Source: Rhodosalinus sp041365695 (lineage in GTDB: Bacteria > Pseudomonadota > Alphaproteobacteria > Rhodobacterales > Rhodobacteraceae). Taken from it: 64,000 bases of DNA. Of this stretch, positions 21,337 to 30,507 are shown piece by piece; within the stretch, counting starts at the first letter, position 1; the number at the start of each line of letters is the position of its first letter. The stretch lies in assembly GCF_041365695.1 (NCBI RefSeq), contig NZ_JBGFSJ010000002.1:62001-126000 (forward strand). The letters are read 5' to 3'. Below the pieces are notes generated by a model. It saw only the letters and a program-made list of their open reading frames with translations, did not search any database and had not been told where the DNA came from. The position numbers and the translations under genes are program-made.

Positions 21337-23847
21337 CTATTCGGCCGGCGCGGGTTGCGGGGCGGGCCGCGGCCTTGCCGTGTTCCCGGCGCCGGGCGTC
21401 GCGGGGCGGACCCTTTTGAGCCGCAGGGCGTTCATCAGAACGAAGACAGACGACAGCGCCATGGCCCCCGCCGCGAGCGCGGGCGACAGCAGAAGGCCGG
21501 TGGCGGGATAGAGCACCCCTGCCGCGACCGGAATGAGCGCGGTGTTGTAGCCGAAGGCCCAGAAGAGGTTCTGGGCGATGTTGCGCATCGTCCGCCGGGA
21601 CATGTCGAAGGCGGTGGCGACACCGCCCAGGTCGCCCGACATCAGCACGACGTCGGCGCTTTCGATGGCGACGTCGGTGCCGGTGCCGATGGCGATGCCC
21701 ACGTCGGCATGGGCCAGCGCGGGCGCGTCGTTGATCCCGTCGCCCACGAAGGCCACGCGGCGCCCGCCGGCGCGCAGCCCGTCGATCGCGTCGATCTTGC
21801 CGCCGGGCAGCACGCCGGCCACGATCCGGTCGATGCCGGTTTCGCGGGCGATGGCCTCGGCGGTCTCCTGCTTGTCCCCGGTGATCATGGCGACCTCGAG
21901 GCCCTGCGCGCGCAGCGCGGCGATGGCCGCGGCGCTCGTCGGCTTCACCGGGTCGGCCACGGCCAGAACGCCGGCGAGCCGTCCGTCGACGGCCGCGAAG
22001 AGAGCGGTCCGCCCGCGTTCGGCCAGCCTTTTCTCCTCCGCTTCGAGGGGGCGGGTGTCGATGCCGTCCCGCGCCATCAGCCGGTCGGCGCCCACCAGAA
22101 CGTCGCGGCCGTCGACCCGGGCGCGGATGCCGTGGCCCGCAATGGCCTCGAAATCCTCGGCGTCGGCGAGGCGCAGCCCCTCGGCCCGCGCGGCCCTGAG
22201 GATCGCGTCGGCCACCGGATGCTCCGACCCGGCCTCCGCCGCCGCCACGAGGGCCAGCACCTCCGCGCGCGTCGCGCCCTCGGCCGGGATCAGGTCGGTC
22301 AGCTCGGGCCGCCCCTCGGTGATGGTTCCGGTCTTGTCGAGGGCGACCACCTTCGCGCCGCCCAGCGTCTCGAGCGCGTCGCCCTTGCGGAAGAAGACGC
22401 CGAGCTCGGCCGAGCGGCCGGTGGCGACCATGATCGAGGTCGGCGTGGCCAGCCCCATGGCGCAGGGGCAGGCGATGATGAGGACCGAGACCCCCGCCAC
22501 CAACGCCATCGTGACCGCCGGCGCGGGGCCGAAGATCAGCCACGCGGCGACCGTGACCGCCGCCGCCGCCATCACGGCCGGGACGAACCAGAGCGTGACG
22601 CGGTCCACGAGGCGCTGTACCGGAAGGCGGGCGGATTGCGCCTCTTCGACCATGCGGACGATCTGCGACAGCGTCGTGTCGTCGCCCACCCGCGTCGCGC
22701 GGAAACGGAAGCTGCCGGTGCCGTTCACCGTACCGCCGGTGACGGTGTCGCCCGGGCCCTTGCCGACGGGCTCCGGCTCGCCGGTGATCATGCTTTCGTC
22801 GACGCGCGCCCCGCCCTCCGTCACCTCGCCATCGGTGGCGATGCGCTCGCCGGGGCGCACCACCAGGATCTCGCCCGCGCGGATCCGTTCGACGGGCACT
22901 TCCTCCACCTCGCCGTCGCGCAAGACGCGGGCGGTGCGCGGCTGAAGCCCCAGAAGCCGCTCGATCGCCGCGCCGGCACGGCCCTTGGCGCGCGCCTCGA
23001 GGTAGCGGCCCGCCAGGATGAGGGTGACGATGACCGCCGCCGCCTCGTAATAGACCGCGCGCACGCCTTCGGGCAGAAGCCCGGGTGCGAAGGTGGCGAC
23101 GACGGAATAGAGGTAGGCCGCCGACGTGCCCAGCGCGACGAGGCTGTCCATGTCGGGCGCCCCGCGCATGAGGGCGGGAAAGCCGCGCCGGTAGAAGCCG
23201 CGCCCCGGCCCTGCGAGCACGAGCGTCACGAGCGCGAACTGCAAAAGCCAGCTGGCCTGGTGGCCGATCGTCTGGCCGATGAAATGGTGGATCGCGGGGA
23301 TCGCGTGGCCGCCCATCTCGATCAGGAAGACCGGCAGCGTGAGCGCCGCGGCCAGGATCGCGCGGCGCCCGGTTTCGCGTGCCTCCGCGTCGCGGCGGGC
23401 GCCCCGGCTTTCGCGCGCCTCGGCGTCCTCGGGCGTGGCGTCGTATCCCGCCTCGGCCACCGCGCGCACGAGATCGTCGGCGGATGCCGCGCCCTCGAGC
23501 ATCGTGACGGTCGCGGTCCCGGCGGCAAGGTTCACGCGCGCCTCCAGCACGGCGGGCACGGCCGCGAGCGCGCGTTCCACCCGCCCCACGCAGGACGCGC
23601 AGGACATGTCGTCCACGGTGAGAGTCCGCGTCTCGGTGCGGGCGGGATAGCCCGCGGCTTCGAGCGCGTCGGCCGCGGCCGCAACGGTGGCCGGATCGGC
23701 GACCGACAGCCGTGCCTGACCGGTGGCGAAATTCACGTTGACGTCCGACAGGCCCGGCACGGCCTCGAGCGCGCGCTGCGCCCGGCCCGCGCAGGAGGCG
23801 CAGTTCATGCCATCGATCGACAGTGTCAGCGCTTCGGTGCTCGTCAT
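21337..23847 (-). CDS. copA: copper-exporting P1B-type ATPase
   Basis: An 836-residue Cu+-translocating ATPase of the inner membrane. Two N-terminal heavy-metal-associated domains carry MNCASC (14-19) and MSCASC (81-86). Eight membrane helices are expected. The intramembrane metal site is CPC at 460-462, the phosphorylated aspartate is in DKTGT (504-508), and TGE, an HP motif (SEHPVADAI) and GDGINDAP are all present. It pumps Cu+ to the periplasm for detoxification or cuproprotein assembly. ATG 23847 follows AAGAGGG at five to six bases; the much longer upstream open frame is antisense to the aminotransferase gene. The promoter has a CueR/HmrR-type dyad. No copper chaperone or MerR-type regulator gene is visible in the window. 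Confidence 0.95.
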   Translation of the reverse strand: MTSTEALTLSIDGMNCASCAGRAQRALEAVPGLSDVNVNFATGQARLSVADPATVAAAADALEAAGYPARTETRTLTVDDMSCASCVGRVERALAAVPAVLEARVNLAAGTATVTMLEGAASADDLVRAVAEAGYDATPEDAEARESRGARRDAEARETGRRAILAAALTLPVFLIEMGGHAIPAIHHFIGQTIGHQASWLLQFALVTLVLAGPGRGFYRRGFPALMRGAPDMDSLVALGTSAAYLYSVVATFAPGLLPEGVRAVYYEAAAVIVTLILAGRYLEARAKGRAGAAIERLLGLQPRTARVLRDGEVEEVPVERIRAGEILVVRPGERIATDGEVTEGGARVDESMITGEPEPVGKGPGDTVTGGTVNGTGSFRFRATRVGDDTTLSQIVRMVEEAQSARLPVQRLVDRVTLWFVPAVMAAAAVTVAAWLIFGPAPAVTMALVAGVSVLIIACPCAMGLATPTSIMVATGRSAELGVFFRKGDALETLGGAKVVALDKTGTITEGRPELTDLIPAEGATRAEVLALVAAAEAGSEHPVADAILRAARAEGLRLADAEDFEAIAGHGIRARVDGRDVLVGADRLMARDGIDTRPLEAEEKRLAERGRTALFAAVDGRLAGVLAVADPVKPTSAAAIAALRAQGLEVAMITGDKQETAEAIARETGIDRIVAGVLPGGKIDAIDGLRAGGRRVAFVGDGINDAPALAHADVGIAIGTGTDVAIESADVVLMSGDLGGVATAFDMSRRTMRNIAQNLFWAFGYNTALIPVAAGVLYPATGLLLSPALAAGAMALSSVFVLMNALRLKRVRPATPGAGNTARPRPAPQPAPAE

Positions 23848-23884
23848 GGTGCCCTCTTCCGGCTTCGTCTTCGAGCCATAGATG

Positions 23885-23909
23885 GGGCTTCCAGTGACTG
23901 GAATGTCAA
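23885..23909 (-). promoter_or_regulatory. CueR/HmrR-type (MerR family) copper-responsive promoter of copA
   Basis: On the minus strand a -35 TTGACA (23909-23904) is followed immediately by the perfect 15-bp dyad TTCCAGTCACTGGAA (23903-23889), with a weak -10 near CATCTA about 19-20 bp downstream. A dyad inside an over-long spacer is the hallmark of promoters activated by DNA distortion by MerR-family copper sensors. The CTTCCAG/CTGGAAG core matches known copA operators, as I recall them. Confidence 0.82.
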
Positions 23910-23978
23910 CGGGCCCGCGGTGGGCGCGGACGAAACGGGAAGGACGGCAGGCGCCTGGCGGACCGCGCGGGCCCCGGC

Positions 23979-25298
23979 TCAGAGCACCGTGTCGAGGGCG
24001 CGGCCTAGCTTTTTCACGATCTCGCCCACGTGGTCGTCCTCGATGATGAAGGGCGGGGCGAGCAGGACGTGGTCCCCGCGGCGGCCGTCGATGGTGCCGC
24101 CCATCGGGTAGCAGATCAGACCGGCATCGAAGGCCGCCGCCTTGAGCTTGCGGTGAAGGCCGAAGTCGGGGTCGAACGGTTCCTTCGTCTCGCGGTCCCG
24201 CACGAACTCCATCCCCAGGAAAAGCCCGCGGCCCCGGATATCGCCCACGTTCGGATGCTGGCCGAAGGCGGCCTCGAGCGCATCGCGCAGCCTGCCGCCC
24301 ATCGTGCCCGCGCGCTCGGCCAGCCCGCCCTCGGTGAGTTTCGTCACCACCACGTCGGCCGCGGCGCAGGCGGTGGGGTGGCCGTTGTAGGTGTGACCGT
24401 GCTGGAAGAAACCGGAGCCCGCGACGATCGCGTCGTAGATCGCGCCGGTGCAGAGCGCCGCCCCGATCGGCTGGTAGCCCGCGCCGAGCCCCTTGGCGAT
24501 GGTCACGATATCGGGCGCGATCCCTTCCTGCGCGCAGGCGAAGAGGCTGCCCGTGCGGCCCATGCCGCACATCACCTCGTCGAGGATCAGCAGAACGCCG
24601 TGGCGGTCGCAGATCTCCCGGATGCGGGCGAAATAGCCCGGCACAGGGGGCACCGCGCCGGCCGTGGCGCCCACCACGGGCTCGGCGACGAAGGCCGCCA
24701 CCGTTTCGGGGCCGAGGCGCAGGATTTCCGCCTCGAGCTCGTCGGCCACGCGCAGGCCGTAGGCCTCCAGGCTCTCGTCGTCGCGCCGGTCGCGGTAGGC
24801 GTAGCAGGGCGCGATATGGCTCGTTTCCACCAGCATCGGCGCGAAGGGCGCGCGCCGCCATGCGTTGCCGCCCGTGGCGAGCGCGCCGAGCGTGTTGCCG
24901 TGATAGCTTTGCCGGCGCGCGATGACGCGGTGGCGTTCGGGCTGGCCGATCTCGAGGAAATACTGTCGCGCGAGTTTCAGCGCCGCCTCCACGGCCTCGG
25001 AGCCGCCGGAGACGAGATACACCCGATCGAGACCCGGCGGCGCATGGGCCGCGAGCCGGTCCGCGAGTGCTTCGGCGGGCTCGGAGGTGAAGAAGCCGGT
25101 ATGGGCGAAGGCCAGCGTCTCGGACTGGCGGCGGATCGCCTCGGCCACGTCACGGTCGCCGTGGCCAAGGCAGGAGACCGCCGCGCCGCCCGAGCCGTCG
25201 AGATAGGCCTTGCCCGTGCTGTCGTAGATATAGACGCCCTCGCCGCGGACGGCGGTGGGCGGCAGGGAGCGGGGCGCGCGCGGAAAGATGTGGGACAC
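23979..25298 (-). CDS. class III PLP-dependent aminotransferase
   Basis: A 439-residue enzyme of the omega-aminotransferase group. Features include VSGGSEAVEAALKLARQ, SYHGNTLGALATGG, the cofactor aspartate in LLILDEVMCGMGRTG, and the PLP lysine in TIAKGLGAGYQP. The best start is GTG at 25298 (SHIFPRAP follows), since no ATG gives a conserved N-terminus; the ribosome-binding site is poor. It is divergent from the RpiR regulator and TAXI-TRAP genes, 125 bp away. A reasonable inference is that it transaminates the amine or amino acid imported by that transporter. The exact substrate is not visible. Confidence 0.88.
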   Translation of the reverse strand: MSHIFPRAPRSLPPTAVRGEGVYIYDSTGKAYLDGSGGAAVSCLGHGDRDVAEAIRRQSETLAFAHTGFFTSEPAEALADRLAAHAPPGLDRVYLVSGGSEAVEAALKLARQYFLEIGQPERHRVIARRQSYHGNTLGALATGGNAWRRAPFAPMLVETSHIAPCYAYRDRRDDESLEAYGLRVADELEAEILRLGPETVAAFVAEPVVGATAGAVPPVPGYFARIREICDRHGVLLILDEVMCGMGRTGSLFACAQEGIAPDIVTIAKGLGAGYQPIGAALCTGAIYDAIVAGSGFFQHGHTYNGHPTACAAADVVVTKLTEGGLAERAGTMGGRLRDALEAAFGQHPNVGDIRGRGLFLGMEFVRDRETKEPFDPDFGLHRKLKAAAFDAGLICYPMGGTIDGRRGDHVLLAPPFIIEDDHVGEIVKKLGRALDTVL

Positions 25299-25344
25299 TG
25301 GATCGGGCCGCTTTTGACTATGGCATGCAAGGGAGAAGCGAAAC

Positions 25345-25364
25345 ACATGCGTCACATGTTGACA
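25345..25364. promoter_or_regulatory. inverted repeat overlapping a -35 element upstream of rpiR-type gene
   Basis: ACATG (25345-25349) and CATGT (25355-25359) flank five bases. The right arm runs into TTGACA (25359-25364), a good -35 for the plus strand, though a -10 17-19 bp downstream is poor (ACAAAT at best). Three GAAAC/GGAAC elements follow within 45 bp. This is a candidate operator for the RpiR protein controlling both directions. Confidence 0.4.
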
Positions 25365-25423
25365 AGACGTGAAACGAAATGGAACAAATCCGGGCGTGAC
25401 GGTTTGCATGGGGGAGCGGACGC

Positions 25424-26287
25424 GTGCAGGAGCCTCTCGATGCGCGGCTTGCCGAGTCCTACACCGCGCTCAGCGCGACGCTGAAACAGGCGGCGGACTA
25501 CGTCATCGACAATCCCGTGGCGGCGACCTCGCGGAGCCTGCGCGCGGTCGCGCAGGACAGCGGCGTTTCGCCCGCCGCCTTCTCGCGCATGGCGCGCGCG
25601 GTGGGCTACGACAGCTTCGAGGCGCTGCGCGAGGAGATGCGCGGCACGCTCGACCGCCGGATGAGCCGTTTCTCGGAACGCGCGGGCCTCATGTGCGACG
25701 CCCGCGCCGGTGGCGCCGCGGCGTTCTTCGAAAGCCACATGGAGGCCTGTTCCGCCAATATCCGCAGGCTCGGCGAGACGCTCGCGCCCGCCCGGCTCGA
25801 AGCCGCGGCGGAGGTGCTGCACGGCGCGCGCCGCGTCGTCCTGGTGGGCGCGCTGGGCTCCTCGGGCGTCGTCGAGCATGTCGCCTACACGGCGCAGTTC
25901 CTGTCGCCCGGCTGGACGCTCGCGGCGCGGGCGGGCGGGTCGATGGGCGCGGCGCTTGCCGGGCTGGGGCCGCAGGACGCGGTGCTCGTCGTGACCAAGC
26001 CGCCTTGCGCCACGGCCTCGCTGCGCGCCGCCGCGCTCGCCCGCGAGCAGGGCGCGGCGGTCATCGTCGTGACCGACACCCACGCCTGTCCGGCCTTGCC
26101 GCACGCCACGCATTCGTTCATCGTGCCGGGGCAGGGGCCGAATTTCTTCACCTCCTACACGTCGACGCTTTTCTTGCTGGAGGCGATCATGGGGCTCGTG
26201 GCCCGACGGGGCGGCGCGGAGGCGCGCCGCCGGATCGAGGAGGTCGAAGCGCGCAACCGCCGTCTGGACGAAGTCCAAGACGGCTGA
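25424..26287 (+). CDS. RpiR/MurR family transcriptional regulator
   Basis: A 287-residue regulator with an N-terminal HTH_6 domain (about 1-80; helix-turn-helix near SLRAVAQDSGVSPAAFSRMARAVG) and a C-terminal SIS domain (about 110-250) that normally senses a phosphosugar or related metabolite. The start is GTG at 25424, with GGGGAG seven bases upstream. It lies 41 bp before the TAXI binding-protein gene in the same direction, so it probably controls that operon and the divergent aminotransferase. Confidence 0.87.
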   Translation: MQEPLDARLAESYTALSATLKQAADYVIDNPVAATSRSLRAVAQDSGVSPAAFSRMARAVGYDSFEALREEMRGTLDRRMSRFSERAGLMCDARAGGAAAFFESHMEACSANIRRLGETLAPARLEAAAEVLHGARRVVLVGALGSSGVVEHVAYTAQFLSPGWTLAARAGGSMGAALAGLGPQDAVLVVTKPPCATASLRAAALAREQGAAVIVVTDTHACPALPHATHSFIVPGQGPNFFTSYTSTLFLLEAIMGLVARRGGAEARRRIEEVEARNRRLDEVQDG

Positions 26288-26328
26288 GCGCACCCCGAAA
26301 GACGACATCAACCAAGAGGGAGACTGTG

Positions 26329-27297
26329 ATGTTCCACAAAGCCAGACTCACCATCGCCGGGGCGGTCGCCGCGGCACTGATGGCCCCCGCGGCCTTCGCG
26401 CAGGATTTCATCACCATCGGCACCGGCGGCGTGACCGGCGTCTACTACCCGACCGGGGGCGCCATCTGCCGGCTCGTGAACAAGGACCGGCGCGAGCACG
26501 GCATCCGCTGCTCGGTGGAGTCCACCGGCGGCTCGATCTACAACATCAACACGATCCGCGCGGGCGAGCTGGAATTCGGCGTCGCGCAGTCGGACTGGCA
26601 GTATCACGCCTACAACGGCTCCTCCCGCTTCGAGGAGCAGGGCCCGTTCGAGGACCTGCGCGCGGTCTTCTCCGTGCACCCCGAACCCTTCACCGTGGTG
26701 GCGCGCGCCGACGCGGGCGTCACGACCTTCGAGGACCTCAAGGGCAAGCGCGTCAACATCGGCAACCCGGGCTCCGGCCAGCGCGGCACCATGGAAGTCG
26801 TGATGGAGGCGATGGGCTGGACCACCGATGATTTCGAGCTCGCCACCGAACTGAAGGCGGCCGAACAGTCCGCCGCGCTCTGCGACAACCAGATCGACGC
26901 GATGGTCTACACCGTGGGTCACCCCTCGGGGTCTATCCAGGAAGCCACCACGGCGTGCGACTCGGTGCTGGTGCAGGTCGACAACGAGACGATCCGCGAG
27001 CTCGTCGCCGAGCGTCCCTACTACCGCATGGCGACCATCCCGGGCGGCATGTATCGCGGCAATGACGCGGACGTCACGACCTTCGGCGTCGGCGCCACCT
27101 TCGTGACCTCCGCCGACGTGTCGGAAGAGGCCGTCTATACCGTGGTCAAGGCCGTGTTCGAGAACTTCGGCGACTTCACCGGCCTGCATCCCGCCTTCTC
27201 CGTGCTCAAGAAGGAGGAGATGGTGAAGGACGGTCTGTCGGCGCCCCTTCATGCCGGGGCCGAGAAGTACTACCGCGAGGCCGGCCTGATCGAGTGA
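26329..27297 (+). CDS. TRAP transporter substrate-binding protein (TAXI family)
   Basis: A 322-residue periplasmic protein with a signal peptide (1-24, ending AFAQ) and the TAXI-type mature start DFITIGTGGVTGVYYPTGG. Further family stretches are VESTGGSIYNINTIRAGELEFGVAQSD, near residue 75, and KRVNIGNPGSGQRGT. TAXI proteins work with fused 4TM/12TM permeases, as here. AAGAGGGAG precedes the ATG by about six bases. The substrate is unknown; TAXI systems have been linked to glutamate, glutarate and other acids. A 14-bp perfect hairpin separates it from the permease. Confidence 0.93.
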   Translation: MFHKARLTIAGAVAAALMAPAAFAQDFITIGTGGVTGVYYPTGGAICRLVNKDRREHGIRCSVESTGGSIYNINTIRAGELEFGVAQSDWQYHAYNGSSRFEEQGPFEDLRAVFSVHPEPFTVVARADAGVTTFEDLKGKRVNIGNPGSGQRGTMEVVMEAMGWTTDDFELATELKAAEQSAALCDNQIDAMVYTVGHPSGSIQEATTACDSVLVQVDNETIRELVAERPYYRMATIPGGMYRGNDADVTTFGVGATFVTSADVSEEAVYTVVKAVFENFGDFTGLHPAFSVLKKEEMVKDGLSAPLHAGAEKYYREAGLIE

Positions 27298-27306
27298 CGG
27301 CCGCTG

Positions 27307-27339
27307 CGGCAGGGCGCGGGCCGGTCCCGCGCCCTGCCG
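27307..27339 (+). terminator. intercistronic hairpin after TAXI binding-protein gene
   Basis: CGGCAGGGCGCGGG (27307-27320) and its exact reverse complement (27326-27339) enclose a five-base loop, ten bases after the binding-protein stop. There is no U-tract, so it probably protects the upstream mRNA or partially attenuates, giving more binding protein than permease. Confidence 0.75.
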
Positions 27340-27391
27340 ATCCGAACGACAAGAGCGGGGCACACGCGCCCGCCAGCAGGGGGATGCACGG

Positions 27392-30004
27392 ATGAGCCAG
27401 AGGGAAGAGGCCCGCGGCCCGCTCACCGAGGAGGAACTTCAGGACCTCGTGGCCTCCAGCGACGCGGGCGCCCGGAACCCGGGTGGCGCCGTGGCGCTGC
27501 TGATCGCCGCGGTCGCGCTCAGCTGGTCCGTCTTCCAGGTGCTGCTGGCCTCGCCGCTCGCCAACTACGTCCTTCCGGGCGACATCATCAACAATTCGCG
27601 CCAGATCCACCTGGCCTTCGCGATCTTCCTCGCCTTCCTGGCCTATCCCGCCTTCCGCTCCAGTCCGCGCCGTTACGTGCCGATCCACGACTGGATCATG
27701 GCCTCCGTCGGCGCCTTCACGGCGCTTTACGGGTATTTCTTCTACGAGAAGGTGGTGCAGTCCGGCGGGCTTGCCGACGACACGGACAAGTGGTTCGCGC
27801 TCGTCGGGCTTCTGCTGCTCTTCGAGGGCGCGCGGCGCGCCCTGGGCCCCGCGATGGCGATCATCGCCACGATCTTCCTGGCCTATGTCTTCTTCGGGGC
27901 CTCCGCCTGGGTGCCCGAGGTGATCCGCTGGAAGGGCGCGTCGCTGCAGAAGGCGATGAGCCACATGTGGATCACGTCGGAAGGCGTGTTCGGCATCGCG
28001 CTCGGCGTCTCCACGAAGTTCGTGTTCCTCTTCGTGCTCTTCGGCGCGCTGCTGGAGAAGGCGGGCGCGGGCAACTACTTCATCAAGATGGCCTTCGGCG
28101 CGCTGGGCCACCTGCGCGGCGGGCCGGCCAAGGCCGCGGTCGTGGGATCTGCGGCCACCGGGCTCATCTCCGGCTCGTCCATCGCCAACGTGGTCACCAC
28201 CGGCACCTTCACCATCCCGCTGATGAAGCGCGTGGGCTTCACCAGCGAGAAGGCCGGCGCGGTTGAGGTCGCGAGTTCCGTGAACGGCCAGATCATGCCG
28301 CCCGTCATGGGCGCCGCGGCCTTCCTGATGGTGGAATACGTGGGCATCTCCTACGTGGAGGTGATCACCCACGCCTTCCTGCCCGCGGCGATCAGCTACA
28401 TCGCGCTCGTCTACATCGTGCATCTGGAGGCGGTGAAGCAGAACATGCCCACGCTCGGCGACCGGGTGGTCTCGCTCGGGCGCACGATCGGCGGCATGGC
28501 CGCGTTCTTCGCCGGGTTCGCGGCGCTCTGCTACGGCGTGCAATTCCCGGTGCGCTGGATCACCGCTCTCGTGCCCGAGGGCGCGGGCTGGGTCCTGTCG
28601 GCCCTTCTGTTCCTCGCCTACCTGGCGCTTCTGTGGCTCGCCGCCCAGAGCCCCGACCTCGAGCCCGACGATCCGAATTCGGAGGACGTGCGGCTGCCGG
28701 TCGTGGGCGAGATCTACAAGTCGGGCCTCTATTACCTGCTGCCCATCGTCGTGCTCGTCTATTTCCTGATGATCGAGCAGAAATCGCCGGGGCTTTCGGC
28801 CTTCTGGGCGACCATGCTCCTCTTCGTCATCCTGCTGACGCAGCGCCCTCTCAAGGCGGTGTTCCGCGGTGAAAGCGATCTGGCCGACCGCCTGAAGTGG
28901 GGCGTGCTGGACCTTCTCCAGGGGCTCATCGACGGCGCGCGCAACATGATCGGCATCGGCCTTGCCACCGCGACGGCGGGCGTCATCGTGGGGACCGTGA
29001 CGCTCACCGGCGTGGGGCAGGTGATGTCCGAGCTGGTGGAGTTCCTTTCGGGCGGCAATCTCGTGCTGATGCTGGTGATGGTGGCGCTTCTGTCGCTCGT
29101 GCTCGGCATGGGGCTGCCCACCACCGCCAACTATATCGTGGTAAGCTCGCTCATGGCGGGCGTGGTGGTCGAGCTTGGCGCGCAGTCGGGGCTCATCGTG
29201 CCGCTGATCGCGGTGCATCTCTTCGTCTTCTACTTCGGGATCATGGCGGACGTGACGCCGCCCGTGGGGCTGGCGAGCTTCGCGGCGGCCGCCGTGTCGG
29301 GCGGGGACGCGATCCGCACCGGCTTCACCGCCTTCTTCTACTCGCTCCGCACCGTGGCGTTGCCCTTCTTCTTCATCTTCAACACCGATCTTCTGCTGAT
29401 CGACGTGACCCTCGTGCAGGGGATCGTGACGGCGATCGTCGCCACGGTCGCCATCCTCGTCTTCACGGCGGGCACCATGGGCTGGTTCCTCACGAAGAAC
29501 CGCATCCATGAAAGCGTGGCGCTGATCCTCATCGCCTTCGCGCTCTTCCGTCCGGATTTCTTCATGGACCGCATCCAGCCGCCCTTCCGCATGCTGGATC
29601 CCGCCAATCTCGCGCAGGCGGTCGAGGAGGCCGATCCGGGCGAAGAACTCCGCATCGTCGTCTCGGGCCCGGACTTCGACACCGGCGAGATCACCGAGAC
29701 GACGCTTGTCCTGCCGGTGGCGCGCGACGCGCCGGGCGAGGACCTCCTCGCCGAGGCGGGCCTCGCGCTCGTGCCGCTGGAGGACGGCCGCGTGAGCTTC
29801 GAGGAGCCGATGTTCGGCACGCCCTACGCGCAGACCTTCCTGGACTTCGATTTTTACGCCGAGCGGCCGATGACGATCGACAGCGTCAAGGCGCCGGCCG
29901 ACCAGATGCCCAAGGAACTCATGTTCATCCCCGCGCTCGTGCTGCTCGCCTTCCTGGCGCTTCTGCAGCGCGCGCGCATGACCCGCCAGGAGGTCCCCGC
30001 ATGA
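27392..30004 (+). CDS. TRAP transporter fused 4TM/12TM permease
   Basis: An 870-residue inner-membrane protein. The N-terminal ~170 residues are the DctQ-like four-helix part, followed by a DctM-like domain. SGSSIANVVTTGTFTIPLMK (near 265) and GLPTTANYIVVSSLMA (near 575) correspond to the two reentrant loops. The C-terminal ~170 residues, after IHESVALILIAFALFRPDFF, form the extra domain common in TAXI-linked permeases (DUF3394 type). AGGGGG precedes ATG 27392. The stop overlaps the uspA start as ATGA. Confidence 0.93.
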   Translation: MSQREEARGPLTEEELQDLVASSDAGARNPGGAVALLIAAVALSWSVFQVLLASPLANYVLPGDIINNSRQIHLAFAIFLAFLAYPAFRSSPRRYVPIHDWIMASVGAFTALYGYFFYEKVVQSGGLADDTDKWFALVGLLLLFEGARRALGPAMAIIATIFLAYVFFGASAWVPEVIRWKGASLQKAMSHMWITSEGVFGIALGVSTKFVFLFVLFGALLEKAGAGNYFIKMAFGALGHLRGGPAKAAVVGSAATGLISGSSIANVVTTGTFTIPLMKRVGFTSEKAGAVEVASSVNGQIMPPVMGAAAFLMVEYVGISYVEVITHAFLPAAISYIALVYIVHLEAVKQNMPTLGDRVVSLGRTIGGMAAFFAGFAALCYGVQFPVRWITALVPEGAGWVLSALLFLAYLALLWLAAQSPDLEPDDPNSEDVRLPVVGEIYKSGLYYLLPIVVLVYFLMIEQKSPGLSAFWATMLLFVILLTQRPLKAVFRGESDLADRLKWGVLDLLQGLIDGARNMIGIGLATATAGVIVGTVTLTGVGQVMSELVEFLSGGNLVLMLVMVALLSLVLGMGLPTTANYIVVSSLMAGVVVELGAQSGLIVPLIAVHLFVFYFGIMADVTPPVGLASFAAAAVSGGDAIRTGFTAFFYSLRTVALPFFFIFNTDLLLIDVTLVQGIVTAIVATVAILVFTAGTMGWFLTKNRIHESVALILIAFALFRPDFFMDRIQPPFRMLDPANLAQAVEEADPGEELRIVVSGPDFDTGEITETTLVLPVARDAPGEDLLAEAGLALVPLEDGRVSFEEPMFGTPYAQTFLDFDFYAERPMTIDSVKAPADQMPKELMFIPALVLLAFLALLQRARMTRQEVPA

Positions 30005-30432
30005 CCGGCCCCGTTCTCTGCGCCGTCGACATCAGCAACGAAAACCGCGACCGCCACGTGCTGGAGGTGGCGGCGCGCCTCGCGGAGATGGAGGGCGCGC
30101 AGCTCGACGTCATCACGGTGGTGCCCGATTACGGCATGAGCGTGGTCGGCAGCTATTTCGACAAGTCGCATCACGACAAGGCGGTGCAGGAAGCGCGCCG
30201 CAGGCTCGACGCGCTTGCCGAGGCCGCGCTCGGCGCGGAGGCCAACAAGAAGGTCCGCCACATCGTGGCCACCGGGAACGCCTACCAGGAAATCCTTCAC
30301 GTGGCGGAGACCGACGGCGCCAGCCTGATCGTGGTGGGCGCGCACAAGCCGGATTTCCGGGATTACCTTCTGGGCCCCCACGCGGCGCGCATCGTCCGCC
30401 ACGCAAGCTGCTCGGTGCACGTGGTGCGGTGA
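30001..30432 (+). CDS. universal stress protein (UspA family), TRAP-associated
   Basis: A 143-residue single-domain Usp with the ATP-binding signature near the C-terminus (VVGAHKPDFRDYLLGPHAARIV, residues about 115-136; Gly-x2-Gly-like plus Gly-x-x-Ala pattern). It is translationally coupled to the TRAP permease by a 4-bp overlap. In Halomonas the TRAP-linked Usp TeaD modulates ectoine uptake, so a regulatory role on this transporter is a fair inference. A deleted near-copy lies at 41653-41828. It is convergent with hmuV across 75 bp containing a 13-G run. Confidence 0.92.
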   Translation: MTGPVLCAVDISNENRDRHVLEVAARLAEMEGAQLDVITVVPDYGMSVVGSYFDKSHHDKAVQEARRRLDALAEAALGAEANKKVRHIVATGNAYQEILHVAETDGASLIVVGAHKPDFRDYLLGPHAARIVRHASCSVHVVR

Positions 30433-30466
30433 TGCCGTCCGCGTTCCGCCCGCCTGCGCGCGCGGC

Positions 30467-30479
30467 GGGGGGGGGGGGG
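30467..30479 (+). repeat. 13-base homopolymer G tract
   Basis: Thirteen consecutive G residues in the 75-bp gap between the converging uspA and hmuV genes. It is preceded by alternating CG-rich sequence that could form a hairpin (CCGCC...GGCGG). It lies in no gene. Such tracts are prone to slippage in vivo and to sequencing error. Confidence 0.9.
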
Positions 30480-30507
30480 CGATGCGGCCATGCCGTCGCG
30501 CGCGACG

